Shown here: piece after piece, positions 26,284 to 34,746 of the stretch
How positions within the stretch are numbered: position 1 is the first letter of the stretch
Layout of the letters: each line of letters starts with the position of its first letter
Notes under the pieces: model-generated
What the model was told of the DNA's origin: nothing
The model's input: the letters and a program-made list of their open reading frames with translations, nothing else
Database searches by the model: none
NCBI GenBank assembly: GCA_047974745.1
Contig: JBKECO010000003.1
Location: forward strand, 289,589 to 353,588
Source of the DNA: JBKECO01 sp047974745
Lineage (GTDB): Bacteria > Bacillota > Clostridia > Lachnospirales > Lachnospiraceae
Reading direction: 5' to 3'
DNA length: 64,000 nt
Made by a program: the position numbers and the translations under genes

Positions 26284-26976
26284 CTATTCTTCTCGTGGAT
26301 CGATGATCTTTGCAGCATCAGCTACACGTCCATACTGTCCTTTTGATTTTTCCCAGGCAGTATTCGGGTCATCACCTTTTTTAATGAAGTCAGTCATTTT
26401 TCCAAGAGAAACGAATTGATAGCCAATTACCTCATCATTATTGTCAAGTGCGATACCTGTTACATAACCTTCTGCCATCTCCAGGTAACGTACTCCCTTT
26501 GCTTTTGTTGCATACATGGTTCCGATCTGAGAACGCAGACCCTTGCCAAGATCTTCAAGTCCGGCTCCTATAGCCAGTCCATCATCCGAAAATGCACTTT
26601 GTGTACGGCCATAAGCGATTTGTAGAAACAGCTCTCTCATTGCTGTGTTGATCGCATCACAAACCAAATCTGTATTTAAGGCCTCAAGAATTGTTTTGCC
26701 CTGCAGAATTTCAGCTGCCATCGCTGCAGAATGTGTCATTCCGGAACATCCGATGGTTTCGATCAGTGCTTCTTCGATAATACCGTCTTTTACATTTAAG
26801 GACAGCTTACAGGCACCCTGCTGAGGAGCGCACCAGCCTACTCCGTGGGTAAATCCAGAGATATCTTCGATTTTCTTTGAATATACCCATTTTCCCTCTT
26901 GTGGAATTGGTGCAGGTTCGTGCTTTGCGCCTTTTGATACAGGGCACATTCTCTCGATTTCATGTGTGTAAATCAT
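26284..26976 (-). CDS. NifU-like iron-sulphur scaffold domain protein, partner of GGGtGRT
   Basis: I choose the ATG at 26976 (230 residues), which has an aaaggagt site seven bases upstream; the open frame extends 20 codons further without one. The region from about residue 45 to 125 resembles the IscU/NifU N-terminal scaffold, with Cys49, Cys56, Cys77 in the GCSGM motif and Cys106 in place of the usual three conserved cysteines. The C-terminal 100 residues (with KGVRYLEMAEGYVTGIALD) are not part of classical NifU and may be specific to this pairing. It precedes the GGGtGRT gene in a two-gene operon. The client protein is unknown. Confidence 0.85.
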   Translation of the reverse strand: MIYTHEIERMCPVSKGAKHEPAPIPQEGKWVYSKKIEDISGFTHGVGWCAPQQGACKLSLNVKDGIIEEALIETIGCSGMTHSAAMAAEILQGKTILEALNTDLVCDAINTAMRELFLQIAYGRTQSAFSDDGLAIGAGLEDLGKGLRSQIGTMYATKAKGVRYLEMAEGYVTGIALDNNDEVIGYQFVSLGKMTDFIKKGDDPNTAWEKSKGQYGRVADAAKIIDPREE

Positions 26977-27128
26977 GTTAAGACTCCTTTCAACTATTTC
27001 AATAATCGTTAAAAATGAATGTGATGCTGGAAACATTTATATTCAAGCACCGCACTCATTTTCGCACATTTCCTATAGTTCGTAAACCCTTTTTTATTAA
27101 TTTGTTGATGTTAGGATCAAATGTTAAT

Positions 27129-27560
27129 CTAGTCTCTAAGCTTTCTTCCGCTGGCATCCACATTTATATTACCAGTCAGGATCATAATACCTTCAACAAT
27201 ACCCCAGATTGCTATACCCGCAACGATAAACGCACCAAAAAACAAACAGGATGTAAGATATCCAACGATTGTACAGACAAGCTGAATAATCGCTTTCTGA
27301 TTATAACCCAGATAAAAATTATGCACTCCGAACTGGCCAAGCAATATACCAAGAACACCTGCTACGATCTTACTCTTTGCCTCTGCATCTGGCAGTTCAT
27401 TGATAGCTACACCGCAAGACATACAGATCGCAGCATTTTGCGGAACAGCTTTTCCGCAATTTTGACAATAATTTTCACCTTTTCCCTTTGGTGCACCACA
27501 CTTTACGCAGACTACAGCATTTTCAGTCTGGAACTCTTCTCCACAATATTTACAATACAT
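27129..27560 (-). CDS. Zinc-ribbon and TM2 domain membrane protein
   Basis: This 143-residue protein begins with a Cys-rich segment: CKYC, CVKC, CQNC and CMSC pairs within the first 50 residues suggest two zinc ribbons. The rest is a TM2 domain with two membrane segments, preceded by AGVLGILLGQFGVHNFYLGY, the conserved start of that family (residues 67-86). Function is unknown for the bacterial versions. The 92 bases separating it from the NifU-like gene, on the downstream side of a separate start, show no clear promoter. It is oriented with its neighbours but probably transcribed separately. Confidence 0.85.
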   Translation of the reverse strand: MYCKYCGEEFQTENAVVCVKCGAPKGKGENYCQNCGKAVPQNAAICMSCGVAINELPDAEAKSKIVAGVLGILLGQFGVHNFYLGYNQKAIIQLVCTIVGYLTSCLFFGAFIVAGIAIWGIVEGIMILTGNINVDASGRKLRD

Positions 27561-27614
27561 AGTTTACCTCCATATAAATACTTTTCTGTGCATCTTTCTA
27601 TAACTATAACAGAT

Positions 27615-28286
27615 TCAAATCCGTTTTACTACATTGTTTTCACCCTTATAAATACTATTTTCCGAAATACATCCTCGAACTGAGGATAGCGGGTAAATTG
27701 AAGTATTTCTTCCAATGACAGTACCCGGATTTAAGACACTATTGCATCCGACTTCAACGAAATCACCAATCATTGCACCGAATTTTTTTAATTTTGTTTC
27801 TATGATTTCTTTTGAATTTGCATCCTTTAATTCCACTAGTGTTTTATCTGATTTAACATTTGAAGTGATAGAGCCTGCTCCCATATGTGCCTTATAGCCG
27901 AGAATCGAATCCCCCACGTAATTATAATGGGGCACCTGAACCTGATCAAAAAGAATCACATTTTTTAGTTCAGTCGAATTACCCACAACACAGTTCTTTC
28001 CTACAATTGCATTACCGCGTAGGAAGGCACAGTGCCGAATCTGTGCCCCATCATCGATGATCAGTGGACCGGTCAGGCTAGCGGTAGGTGCCACTGTCGC
28101 TGACTTTGAAATCCAGATATTTTCACCTTTCATTTCAAATTTGACAGGATCTAAGATCGTTCCAAGTAACTTAATATAATCACCGATTTCAGGAAGGATC
28201 TCCCACATATACGTCTTATTCCGAAATAAATCTGCTGCAATGGAATGCTCTAAGTCGAGCATGTTCTGGATCTGAAACTCTTTCAT
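27615..28286 (-). CDS. Left-handed beta-helix (hexapeptide repeat) protein, GlmU C-terminal-like
   Basis: The 223-residue protein has an N-terminal helical region of about 50 residues and then a run of hexapeptide-type turns (ISKSATVAPTASLTG, RGNAIVGKNCVVGNS, VGCNSVLNPGTVIGRN) that fold as a left-handed parallel beta-helix. It resembles the acetyltransferase half of GlmU without the nucleotidyltransferase half; the GAGSITSNVKSDK segment recalls the GlmU acetyl-CoA site. The substrate is unknown. Its start overlaps the topB stop by four bases, so it is co-translated with topoisomerase III, with no obvious functional link. Confidence 0.8.
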   Translation of the reverse strand: MKEFQIQNMLDLEHSIAADLFRNKTYMWEILPEIGDYIKLLGTILDPVKFEMKGENIWISKSATVAPTASLTGPLIIDDGAQIRHCAFLRGNAIVGKNCVVGNSTELKNVILFDQVQVPHYNYVGDSILGYKAHMGAGSITSNVKSDKTLVELKDANSKEIIETKLKKFGAMIGDFVEVGCNSVLNPGTVIGRNTSIYPLSSVRGCISENSIYKGENNVVKRI

Positions 28287-30346
28287 GTTCCGCTTCTCCT
28301 TTGTTTTGTACTCGTACGATTGGATCTCGTGTAAAGATTTTCATACTGACGAAATAATCGGATCATTTCCCCTGTATTTTCTTTGCCATTTGTCTTCACG
28401 ATTCTGCGTGTGATAAAATCATCCAGCTTTTTCATGTACTCCTCTGAAGAAATGACTCCTTCAGCCACATAGGAAAGTCCTTTTTCCCAACTCGCAGTCA
28501 GTTCTGGATTTAACAGAGGACGAACCGAGGAGTAGTTTACAACATCATATATCATTTCTCCAAGCAGGTCCGGAGTAATGATCTGTGTTTTTTTATTCAG
28601 ACTCAAATATCTGTTCTTAATTAGCTTCTTCAATATTTCTGCACGTGTTGCACTTGTTCCGATTCCCTGTCCTTTGATCTGTGAACGCAGCTCCTCATCA
28701 TCGATCAATTGACCTGCATTTTCCATTGCAAGTATCAACGATCCTGAGTTATAACGCTTTGGTGGTGCGGTCTCTCCTTCTTTTATGAAAAGTCTTTCAA
28801 TATCGATCTTGCAGCCTTTTTTTAATGAAGAAATATAGGATAATAGTTCTATATCGCTGATTTCCTCCTCCTCGGATTTATCGTTATCTGATGTATCCTC
28901 GCTCCTCTTAAAAGAGTACTGCATGATCTTTAAATAGCCCTCGTCTTTTAAGACTTTAAGATTTGTAATAAAAGTTTCAAGGCTTCTTTTTTCTAACTCG
29001 TCTCCATGCTGTGCTCCGATGGTCAATCCTACCTTCTGATAGACTGCGGCCGGGAAAAATATAGCAAGGAATCTTCGCACAATGACTTCGTAGACCAGCT
29101 TTGCAGTCTGATTGAGACTGTCGAAGGAACCCAGTCCCTGCCCTGTGGGTATGATTGCATAATGGTCAGTGATCTGCTTATCATTGACATATCTGGTTCC
29201 TACTATACCTTTCCAGCTTTGTGTTTCCAGTATTTCCTGCACGAAACCTTTCACTGCAGAAAGCTTCTGCAGACCACTAATATTTTTATTGATCTCTTTT
29301 GAAACCGCTGTTGAGAGCACTCTGGCATCCGTTCTTGGATATGTGACAAGTTTTTTCTCGTAAAGCTCCTGTACAATGGTAAGTGTTTGATCCGGACTGA
29401 TTTTAAAATACCTTGAGCAATCATTTTGCAGCTCAGCCAGATTGTAGAGCAGCGGCGGATTCTTTCTTTCATTTTTGCGTTCAACATTAAGGATCTTATA
29501 TTCAGAGTCAGACAGTTTCTGTATCAGCTGGCCTGCATCCTCTTTTTTTTGAAAGCCATTGTCTTTGTACAGTCTCGGTGAGTTGAAATAGAATGACTTT
29601 TCGTTCACCTTCCATTCGGCTTGTACTTCCTTACCGATCATACAGATAGAAGCAACAACCTTGAAAAATGGCACTTTTTGAAAGTCCCGGATCTCTCGCT
29701 CACGCTTGACGACCATTCCGAGTACACATGTCATCACACGGCCAACAGAAACTACGATATACTTCTCCTTCAGAAATTCTGCCATGGTGCTTCCATATTT
29801 CAGGGTCAGATATCTGGAGAAATTAATTCCCATCAAATAGTCTTCCTTTGCCCGTAAAAATGCACTTTCTGACAAATTGTCATATTCTGACAGATCCTTA
29901 GCTTCCTTTATTCCCCTGTTAATCTCTTCTTCAGTCTGGGAATCGATCCAAACACGTTTCTTGCTTTTATTTTGAACATGTGCCATTTGATCTACCAGCC
30001 TGTAGATATATTCCCCTTCTCTTCCGGAGTCGGTACAAACATAAATCGTTTCTATATCTTCCCTGTTCAAAAGAGTGCTGACTATCCCGAACTGTTTCTT
30101 TACATCCTTGATCACTTCATACTTAAATTGCTCTGGCAGAAAGGGGAGTGTTTCCATCTTCCATCTTTTATATTTAATGTCATAGACCTCAGGATAACTC
30201 ATGGTCACTAAATGTCCCACGCACCAGGTGACAACGGCATTCTCTCCCTCCATATATCCGTCATGATTTTTCATTGCTATATTGAGTGCCTTTGCAAATT
30301 CTCTGGCAACGCTGGGTTTTTCAGCTATATACAGATTTTTACTCAT
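28283..30346 (-). CDS. topB: DNA topoisomerase III
   Basis: This 687-residue type IA topoisomerase relaxes negative supercoils and decatenates DNA. The toprim domain has the Glu in IAEKPSVAREFAKAL and the acidic triad in CTDSGREGEYIYR. The catalytic Tyr lies in VTYPRTDARVLS, and IKGQGIGTSATRAEILKKL is the conserved C-terminal core. No C-terminal zinc fingers are seen, as in most TopB proteins. Length is normal to slightly short. The start has an aggaaac site. Plasmid and mobile-element TopB paralogues exist, but nothing around this gene suggests mobility. Confidence 0.94.
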   Translation of the reverse strand: MSKNLYIAEKPSVAREFAKALNIAMKNHDGYMEGENAVVTWCVGHLVTMSYPEVYDIKYKRWKMETLPFLPEQFKYEVIKDVKKQFGIVSTLLNREDIETIYVCTDSGREGEYIYRLVDQMAHVQNKSKKRVWIDSQTEEEINRGIKEAKDLSEYDNLSESAFLRAKEDYLMGINFSRYLTLKYGSTMAEFLKEKYIVVSVGRVMTCVLGMVVKREREIRDFQKVPFFKVVASICMIGKEVQAEWKVNEKSFYFNSPRLYKDNGFQKKEDAGQLIQKLSDSEYKILNVERKNERKNPPLLYNLAELQNDCSRYFKISPDQTLTIVQELYEKKLVTYPRTDARVLSTAVSKEINKNISGLQKLSAVKGFVQEILETQSWKGIVGTRYVNDKQITDHYAIIPTGQGLGSFDSLNQTAKLVYEVIVRRFLAIFFPAAVYQKVGLTIGAQHGDELEKRSLETFITNLKVLKDEGYLKIMQYSFKRSEDTSDNDKSEEEEISDIELLSYISSLKKGCKIDIERLFIKEGETAPPKRYNSGSLILAMENAGQLIDDEELRSQIKGQGIGTSATRAEILKKLIKNRYLSLNKKTQIITPDLLGEMIYDVVNYSSVRPLLNPELTASWEKGLSYVAEGVISSEEYMKKLDDFITRRIVKTNGKENTGEMIRLFRQYENLYTRSNRTSTKQRRSGT

Positions 30347-30424
30347 AAGGTGTTTCCTAATTTCCTCTCAGTTTACTTATCAATCTATCATGCGGCAGCT
30401 GAAAGACTGCTTTCGTCTTTTGAA

Positions 30425-30453
30425 ATTATAACACAGGGAAATCTTGAACGCAA
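30425..30453 (-). promoter_or_regulatory. Candidate topB promoter
   Basis: TTGCGT, 17 bases, consensus TATAAT on the minus strand, just downstream of the asd terminator. Confidence 0.65.
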
Positions 30454-30456
30454 AAA

Positions 30457-30485
30457 AAACAGAACCCATTTTGAAGGTTCTGTTT
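30457..30485 (-). terminator. Terminator of asd
   Basis: The hairpin aaacagaacc / ggttctgttt is followed by a run of eight T on the minus strand, right after the asd stop. Confidence 0.9.
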
Positions 30486-30492
30486 ACACACA

Positions 30493-31578
30493 TTATTTTT
30501 TTGAAATATATCCTTGCGCCTTGAGGAGCTCTGCACAAAGAACGGCGCCGCCAGCTGCACCTCTAATCGTATTATGGGAAAGACCCACAAATTTAAAATC
30601 AAAAACGGTATCTTCACGCAGTCTTCCCACACTGGTACCCATTCCCTTTTCATAATCCACATCCAGTGCGATCTGAGGTCTGTTATCCTCTTCCATATAC
30701 TGAATGAACTGGGATGGTGCACTTGGCAGGTCTAATTCCTGGGGAACACCTCGAAAAGCAGTAAGTGCCTTTACCAATTGCTCCTTAGTTGGTTTTTTCC
30801 TGAATTTTACAAAAACTGCTGCTGTATGGCCATTCAGAATCGGAACTCTGATGCACTGACTTGTAATCAGCGGCAATTCCGCAGGTATAATTTCACCATT
30901 CTGGATCTCACCCCAGATCCGCAGCGGCTCCTTCTCGCTCTTTTCTTCTTCTCCGCCTATATATGGTATGATATTGCCGATCATTTCCGGCCACTCTGCA
31001 AAAGTTTTTCCTGCACCGGAAATAGCCTGATAGGTTGTAGCAACCACTTCATATGGCTCCCACTCCTTCCACGCTGAAAGCACGGGTGCATAGCTTTGAA
31101 TCGAACAGTTTGGTTTTACTGCGATAAATCCTCTCGTTGTTCCAAGTCTTTTCTTTTGAAAAGGAATAACGTCCATATGCTCCGGGTTGATTTCCGGAAT
31201 TACCATTGGTACATCCGGTGTCCATCTATGTGCACTATTATTTGAAACCACAGGCGTCTCTGCTTTCGCATAGGCTTCTTCGATTGCTTTGATTTCTTCT
31301 TTTGTCATATCAACAGCAGAAAACACAAAATCAACTACTGCAGAGACCTGTTCAATCTCATTCACATTCATTACTATGATTTTTTTTACTGACTCCGGCA
31401 TTGGACGATCCATCTTCCATCTATCACCAACAGCCTCTTCATAGGTCAGCCCTGCGCTTCTTGGACTTGCTGCTATTGTCGTCACTCTGAACCAAGGATG
31501 CTCCTCTAATAGAGAAATAAATCTTTGCCCTACCATACCTGTGCCGCCTAAAATACCTACTCTTAGTTTCTCGCTCAT
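30493..31578 (-). CDS. asd: Aspartate-semialdehyde dehydrogenase (archaeal/fungal type)
   Basis: Asd reduces aspartyl phosphate to aspartate semialdehyde, the branch point to lysine, threonine and methionine. The 361-residue protein has the NADP Rossmann motif GILGGTGMVGQRF and the catalytic Cys in KPNCSIQSYAPVL, with the His-bearing IRVPILNGHTAAVFV. Sequence and length fit the archaeal/fungal clade and not the E. coli clade, a known distribution in some Clostridia. It is monocistronic, with its own promoter and terminator. No lysine riboswitch is visible in the leader. Confidence 0.94.
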   Translation of the reverse strand: MSEKLRVGILGGTGMVGQRFISLLEEHPWFRVTTIAASPRSAGLTYEEAVGDRWKMDRPMPESVKKIIVMNVNEIEQVSAVVDFVFSAVDMTKEEIKAIEEAYAKAETPVVSNNSAHRWTPDVPMVIPEINPEHMDVIPFQKKRLGTTRGFIAVKPNCSIQSYAPVLSAWKEWEPYEVVATTYQAISGAGKTFAEWPEMIGNIIPYIGGEEEKSEKEPLRIWGEIQNGEIIPAELPLITSQCIRVPILNGHTAAVFVKFRKKPTKEQLVKALTAFRGVPQELDLPSAPSQFIQYMEEDNRPQIALDVDYEKGMGTSVGRLREDTVFDFKFVGLSHNTIRGAAGGAVLCAELLKAQGYISKK

Positions 31579-31669
31579 TTTTCTGCTCTCCTTAGTGATT
31601 GCTTCCAGATTTTAAAGACAATATTTAGAAAATGTCCGTACCACGCATACATATGTCTTTTCTATGAAT

Positions 31670-31698
31670 ATATTATCTCGAATATATAAAAATTTCAA
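31670..31698 (-). promoter_or_regulatory. Promoter of asd
   Basis: TTGAAA, 17 bases, TAATAT on the minus strand, about 90 bases ahead of the asd start. No riboswitch-like structure was recognised in the leader. Confidence 0.65.
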
Positions 31699-31773
31699 GC
31701 AAAATATTTGTAGAATATCAAAACTATTTCAGATATTTCTTATACATATGTACCAAGAGCCTTACCTTTACTT

Positions 31774-33153
31774 CTAATTTTTTTCCAAATAAGACTGATT
31801 TGATGCGATCACACGCTCCATCGCGCTTTTTCCGGGAGCACCGATCGTCAGACGTTTGTTGACACAGGTCTCCATGGAAATCGCCTCATAAATATCCTGC
31901 TGGAATACAGGTGAAAACTGCTGAAATTCCTGCAAATTCAGCTGTTCAAGTGAGGCACCCTTTTCTATACAGTACAAGACAAGCTGTCCGATCACACTAT
32001 GTGCATCACGGAAGGGCACTCCATGATTTACAAGATAATCAGCTGCATCAGTGGCATTTGTAAATCCCTTTGCCGCACTTTCCTCCATCTCTTTTTTATT
32101 AAATTTGATGGTGCGCAGCATACCATCGAATAATGCGATACATCCCTTTACGGTATCGATCGCATCAAACGTGAGTTCCTTATCCTCCTGCATATCTTTA
32201 TTATATGCTAACGAAAGACCTTTCATTGTTGTAAGTATAGAAATCAGCGAAGCATAGACCCGTCCCGTTTTACCCCGGACGAGTTCTGCAATATCCGGAT
32301 TTTTTTTCTGAGGCATGATACTGCTTCCCGTGCTGTAGCTGTCATCAATTTCCACAAAACGATATTCATTGGAATTCCATATGATGATCTCTTCGCTGAA
32401 CCTGCTCAGATGCATCATGACCATTGATATGGCAGACAAGTATTCAATTACATAGTCTCTGTCGGACACCCCATCCATGCTATTTTGTGTTGGTGCATAG
32501 AATCCTAAAAGACTGGCAGTGTATTCCCGGTCGAGGGGATATGTCGTACCAGCCAGAGCGCCGGACCCCAGCGGACAGTAGTTCATACGTTCATAAATAT
32601 CATGCATTCTGTCTCTGTCCCTGTAGAACATTTCAAAATAAGCACCCATATGATGAGCCAGAGTAATTGGCTGAGCCTTCTGTAAGTGCGTAAAGCCTGG
32701 CATATAAGTATCTGTATGCTGTTTCATGATCTCATGGATCGTTTCTAGGAGCCCTTTTAAAAGTCTGTCGGTTTCTAAGACCTCCTTCCGAATATACATA
32801 CGCATATCCAGTGCCACCTGATCATTTCTGCTTCTTCCGGTATGAAGCTTCTTTCCTGCATCACCAATTCTTTGAATCAAATTAGCCTCAACAAAGCTGT
32901 GTATATCTTCATACTTATCTGAGATCTGAAGACTTCCTGATTCGATATCCTTTAAAATGCCTTCAAGACCCTGAATGATCTGGATCTCTTCTGACTGGGT
33001 CAAGACCCCTGTTTTTGCAAGCATTTTGACATGAGCCATACTGCCTTCAATATCTTCATGATAGAATTTTTGATCAAATGATATGGACGCATTAAAATTA
33101 TAGACAAGTTGATCTGTCTCCTTTGTAAAACGTCCTCCCCATAATTGTGCCAT
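31774..33153 (-). CDS. argH: Argininosuccinate lyase
   Basis: ArgH splits argininosuccinate into arginine and fumarate, the last step of arginine synthesis. The 459-residue protein has the superfamily signature GSSIMPQKKNPDIAE with the catalytic Ser, and HTGRSRNDQVALDMR near the N-terminus. Length is normal. It follows queH by 20 bases with an agagagg ribosome site. argG, its usual partner, is not in the window. The ArgR regulator encoded at 38.6-39.1 kb is the likely controller, but I did not find a clear ARG box at this gene. Confidence 0.96.
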   Translation of the reverse strand: MAQLWGGRFTKETDQLVYNFNASISFDQKFYHEDIEGSMAHVKMLAKTGVLTQSEEIQIIQGLEGILKDIESGSLQISDKYEDIHSFVEANLIQRIGDAGKKLHTGRSRNDQVALDMRMYIRKEVLETDRLLKGLLETIHEIMKQHTDTYMPGFTHLQKAQPITLAHHMGAYFEMFYRDRDRMHDIYERMNYCPLGSGALAGTTYPLDREYTASLLGFYAPTQNSMDGVSDRDYVIEYLSAISMVMMHLSRFSEEIIIWNSNEYRFVEIDDSYSTGSSIMPQKKNPDIAELVRGKTGRVYASLISILTTMKGLSLAYNKDMQEDKELTFDAIDTVKGCIALFDGMLRTIKFNKKEMEESAAKGFTNATDAADYLVNHGVPFRDAHSVIGQLVLYCIEKGASLEQLNLQEFQQFSPVFQQDIYEAISMETCVNKRLTIGAPGKSAMERVIASNQSYLEKN

Positions 33154-33173
33154 TTTATTCGTTCCTCTCTATT

Positions 33174-33809
33174 CTATTCTTTGTTATTTCGGTTTTCTAG
33201 TCTTTCCTTCATTGAAAAAATGCATCCACAGTAGTCTTGTCTGTACATGTTATATTCTTTCGATAGTTCAATAGATCTTTTATATCCATTCTGCTTCTTG
33301 AAATCCGATGCCAAATATTTGACATGAAATTCTTCTGAGAGCTGAGATCCTATTTCATTTAAGGCCTGCGTATTTTTTAAAGGACTGATCGTAAGTGTTG
33401 TTGCAAAATAATCCATTTTGTGCTCTGTGGCCTGCTCCGCCGTCTTTTCCAGGCGCTGCCTGTAACAGATCAAACATCTTTCACTGCCTTCCGGATCCGA
33501 TTCATGTCCTTTCACGTTTTGATAAAATATTTCTTTATCGAATTTGCCTTCTAAAAATGTGACCGGATATTTTGATTCAAATTTCCTGATAAATTCTTTT
33601 TGCTCCCTGGCTCTCATCTCGTATTCCTGATCGGGATATATATTTGGATTATAGTAAAACACTGTTATCTCAAAGAAATCGGACAAATATTCAATCACAT
33701 AGGTACTACATGGTGCACAGCAGCTGTGTAACAGTAGTTTTGGGATGACCCCTTCTGCTTGATTTTTTAAAATCAGGTTCTCAAGATCTTTTTGGTAATT
33801 CCGGTTCAT
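33174..33809 (-). CDS. queH: Epoxyqueuosine reductase QueH
   Basis: QueH (formerly DUF208) reduces epoxyqueuosine to queuosine in tRNA, replacing the B12-dependent QueG. The conserved Cys pairs are visible: LLLHSCCAPCSTYVIEYL near the N-terminus, ERCLICYRQRLE in the middle and YCGCIFS near the end, consistent with its iron-sulphur cluster and metal sites. I choose the ATG at 33809 (211 residues), since a tgagga ribosome site overlaps an in-frame ATG 15 bases earlier. It lies between an Sfp-type transferase and argH. The preceding pathway step, QueA, is at 1.4-2.5 kb. Confidence 0.93.
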   Translation of the reverse strand: MNRNYQKDLENLILKNQAEGVIPKLLLHSCCAPCSTYVIEYLSDFFEITVFYYNPNIYPDQEYEMRAREQKEFIRKFESKYPVTFLEGKFDKEIFYQNVKGHESDPEGSERCLICYRQRLEKTAEQATEHKMDYFATTLTISPLKNTQALNEIGSQLSEEFHVKYLASDFKKQNGYKRSIELSKEYNMYRQDYCGCIFSMKERLENRNNKE

Positions 33810-33877
33810 TGTATCGTTCCTCATTGTCTGTGTAGAAGGTACATGATCGATTTCTAACTATACCTTATCTGCCCGTC

Positions 33878-34543
33878 TTATGCAAGATGTACCTCCTGTG
33901 TCACGATCTCCATTTGTCCACGCCGTGCAGCTGCAGTCACACTCAGGACAAATGGCCAGTTATCTAATAAGAAGCTCACTGTAGAATCCTGCTCGACACA
34001 TGCCATTCTCCATTCAGAGTCCAAGTTACTTTGAGTCCAAATTACCGAATCTTGCAATGCATGAAGTACTGAGAACTGATTCAATGGAACCCGCAGACCT
34101 ATTCCTGTTTCCTTTAAAATACTCTCTTTCAAAGTCCATATGTGTAAAAATCGCCTGGAGATCTGTGCAGGATCCTGATAGACATATTCAGCCTCCTGAT
34201 AGACATATTCAGCCTCTTTTGGGGTACAGACCCTTTCTATCGTTCGATCCCTGACGGGTCGTTCGGATTCTGCATCAATTCCGATGCTGCAATCAGAGAA
34301 TGCAACGGCGACCATACATCTGCTATGAGTAATATTAAAGTGAAGGTCTGAATTTTTTTCATAAAATGGCTTTCCATTTTCCATTTTGATAATATCTGTT
34401 TCATTTATCTGCTCATGAAAAAAGGTTGCGAATCCATCTGTCACGATTTTCATCGAAAGTCCTTGTTGGAACGTATGGTATTCGGATGGAGTTCGATTTT
34501 TCTGTTCAGTAAATTCATACAAGATCAAGATTTTATTGCTCAT
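33878..34543 (-). CDS. 4'-phosphopantetheinyl transferase (Sfp-like)
   Basis: This 221-residue enzyme attaches phosphopantetheine to carrier proteins. Family motifs are GIDAESERPV (magnesium-binding Asp) around residue 93 and the WTLKESILKETGIGL segment around residue 137. Sfp-type enzymes usually serve polyketide or peptide synthetases; none is in the window, so the client is unknown, and a role for fatty-acid ACP is possible if AcpS is absent. Between the two motifs the protein repeats EAEYVYQ twice, from a perfect 21-bp tandem duplication at 34174-34215 that keeps the frame. Whether this affects activity is not known. Confidence 0.88.
   Translation of the reverse strand: MSNKILILYEFTEQKNRTPSEYHTFQQGLSMKIVTDGFATFFHEQINETDIIKMENGKPFYEKNSDLHFNITHSRCMVAVAFSDCSIGIDAESERPVRDRTIERVCTPKEAEYVYQEAEYVYQDPAQISRRFLHIWTLKESILKETGIGLRVPLNQFSVLHALQDSVIWTQSNLDSEWRMACVEQDSTVSFLLDNWPFVLSVTAAARRGQMEIVTQEVHLA
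34174..34215. repeat. Perfect 21-bp tandem duplication inside the phosphopantetheinyl transferase gene
   Basis: The unit cctgatagacatattcagcct occurs twice head to tail with no mismatch (34174-34194 and 34195-34215). It adds seven residues in frame. Confidence 0.95.
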
Positions 34544-34592
34544 GTTTTATCTCGCTCCCACAAACTTCTTTTATCTTTTTTTCAAAAAGATG

Positions 34593-34621
34593 TTGAAATT
34601 TTTCAAACAACTCGCTATAAT
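34593..34621 (+). promoter_or_regulatory. Promoter of tRNA-Thr
   Basis: TTGAAA (34593-34598), 17 bases, consensus TATAAT (34616-34621), about 20 bases before the tRNA. Confidence 0.85.
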
Positions 34622-34640
34622 TACAAAGTACGTTGCGAAC

Positions 34641-34713
34641 GCCGATATGGCTCAGTTGGTAGAGCAATTCATTCGTAATGAATAGGTCGCCGGTTCGAGT
34701 CCGGCTATCGGCT
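34641..34713 (+). tRNA. tRNA-Thr (anticodon CGT)
   Basis: The 73-nt sequence folds as a standard cloverleaf. The acceptor arms GCCGATA and TATCGGC pair perfectly, the anticodon stem is ATTCA/TGAAT with loop TTCGTAA giving anticodon CGT (reads ACG), and the T arm contains GGTTCGAGTCC. The discriminator is T and the 3' CCA is not encoded. It stands alone behind a strong promoter, between two minus-strand genes; no clear terminator follows. Confidence 0.96.
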
Positions 34714-34746
34714 TTAAGATTTTATTTGTAATTATCATAAAAAAGA

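Noticed and set aside
27015..27683. 222-codon plus-strand frame across the TM2 gene and neighbours
   Set aside because: It covers an intergenic region and the reverse of a Cys-rich gene; composition is Ile/Thr-rich with no motif or ribosome site.
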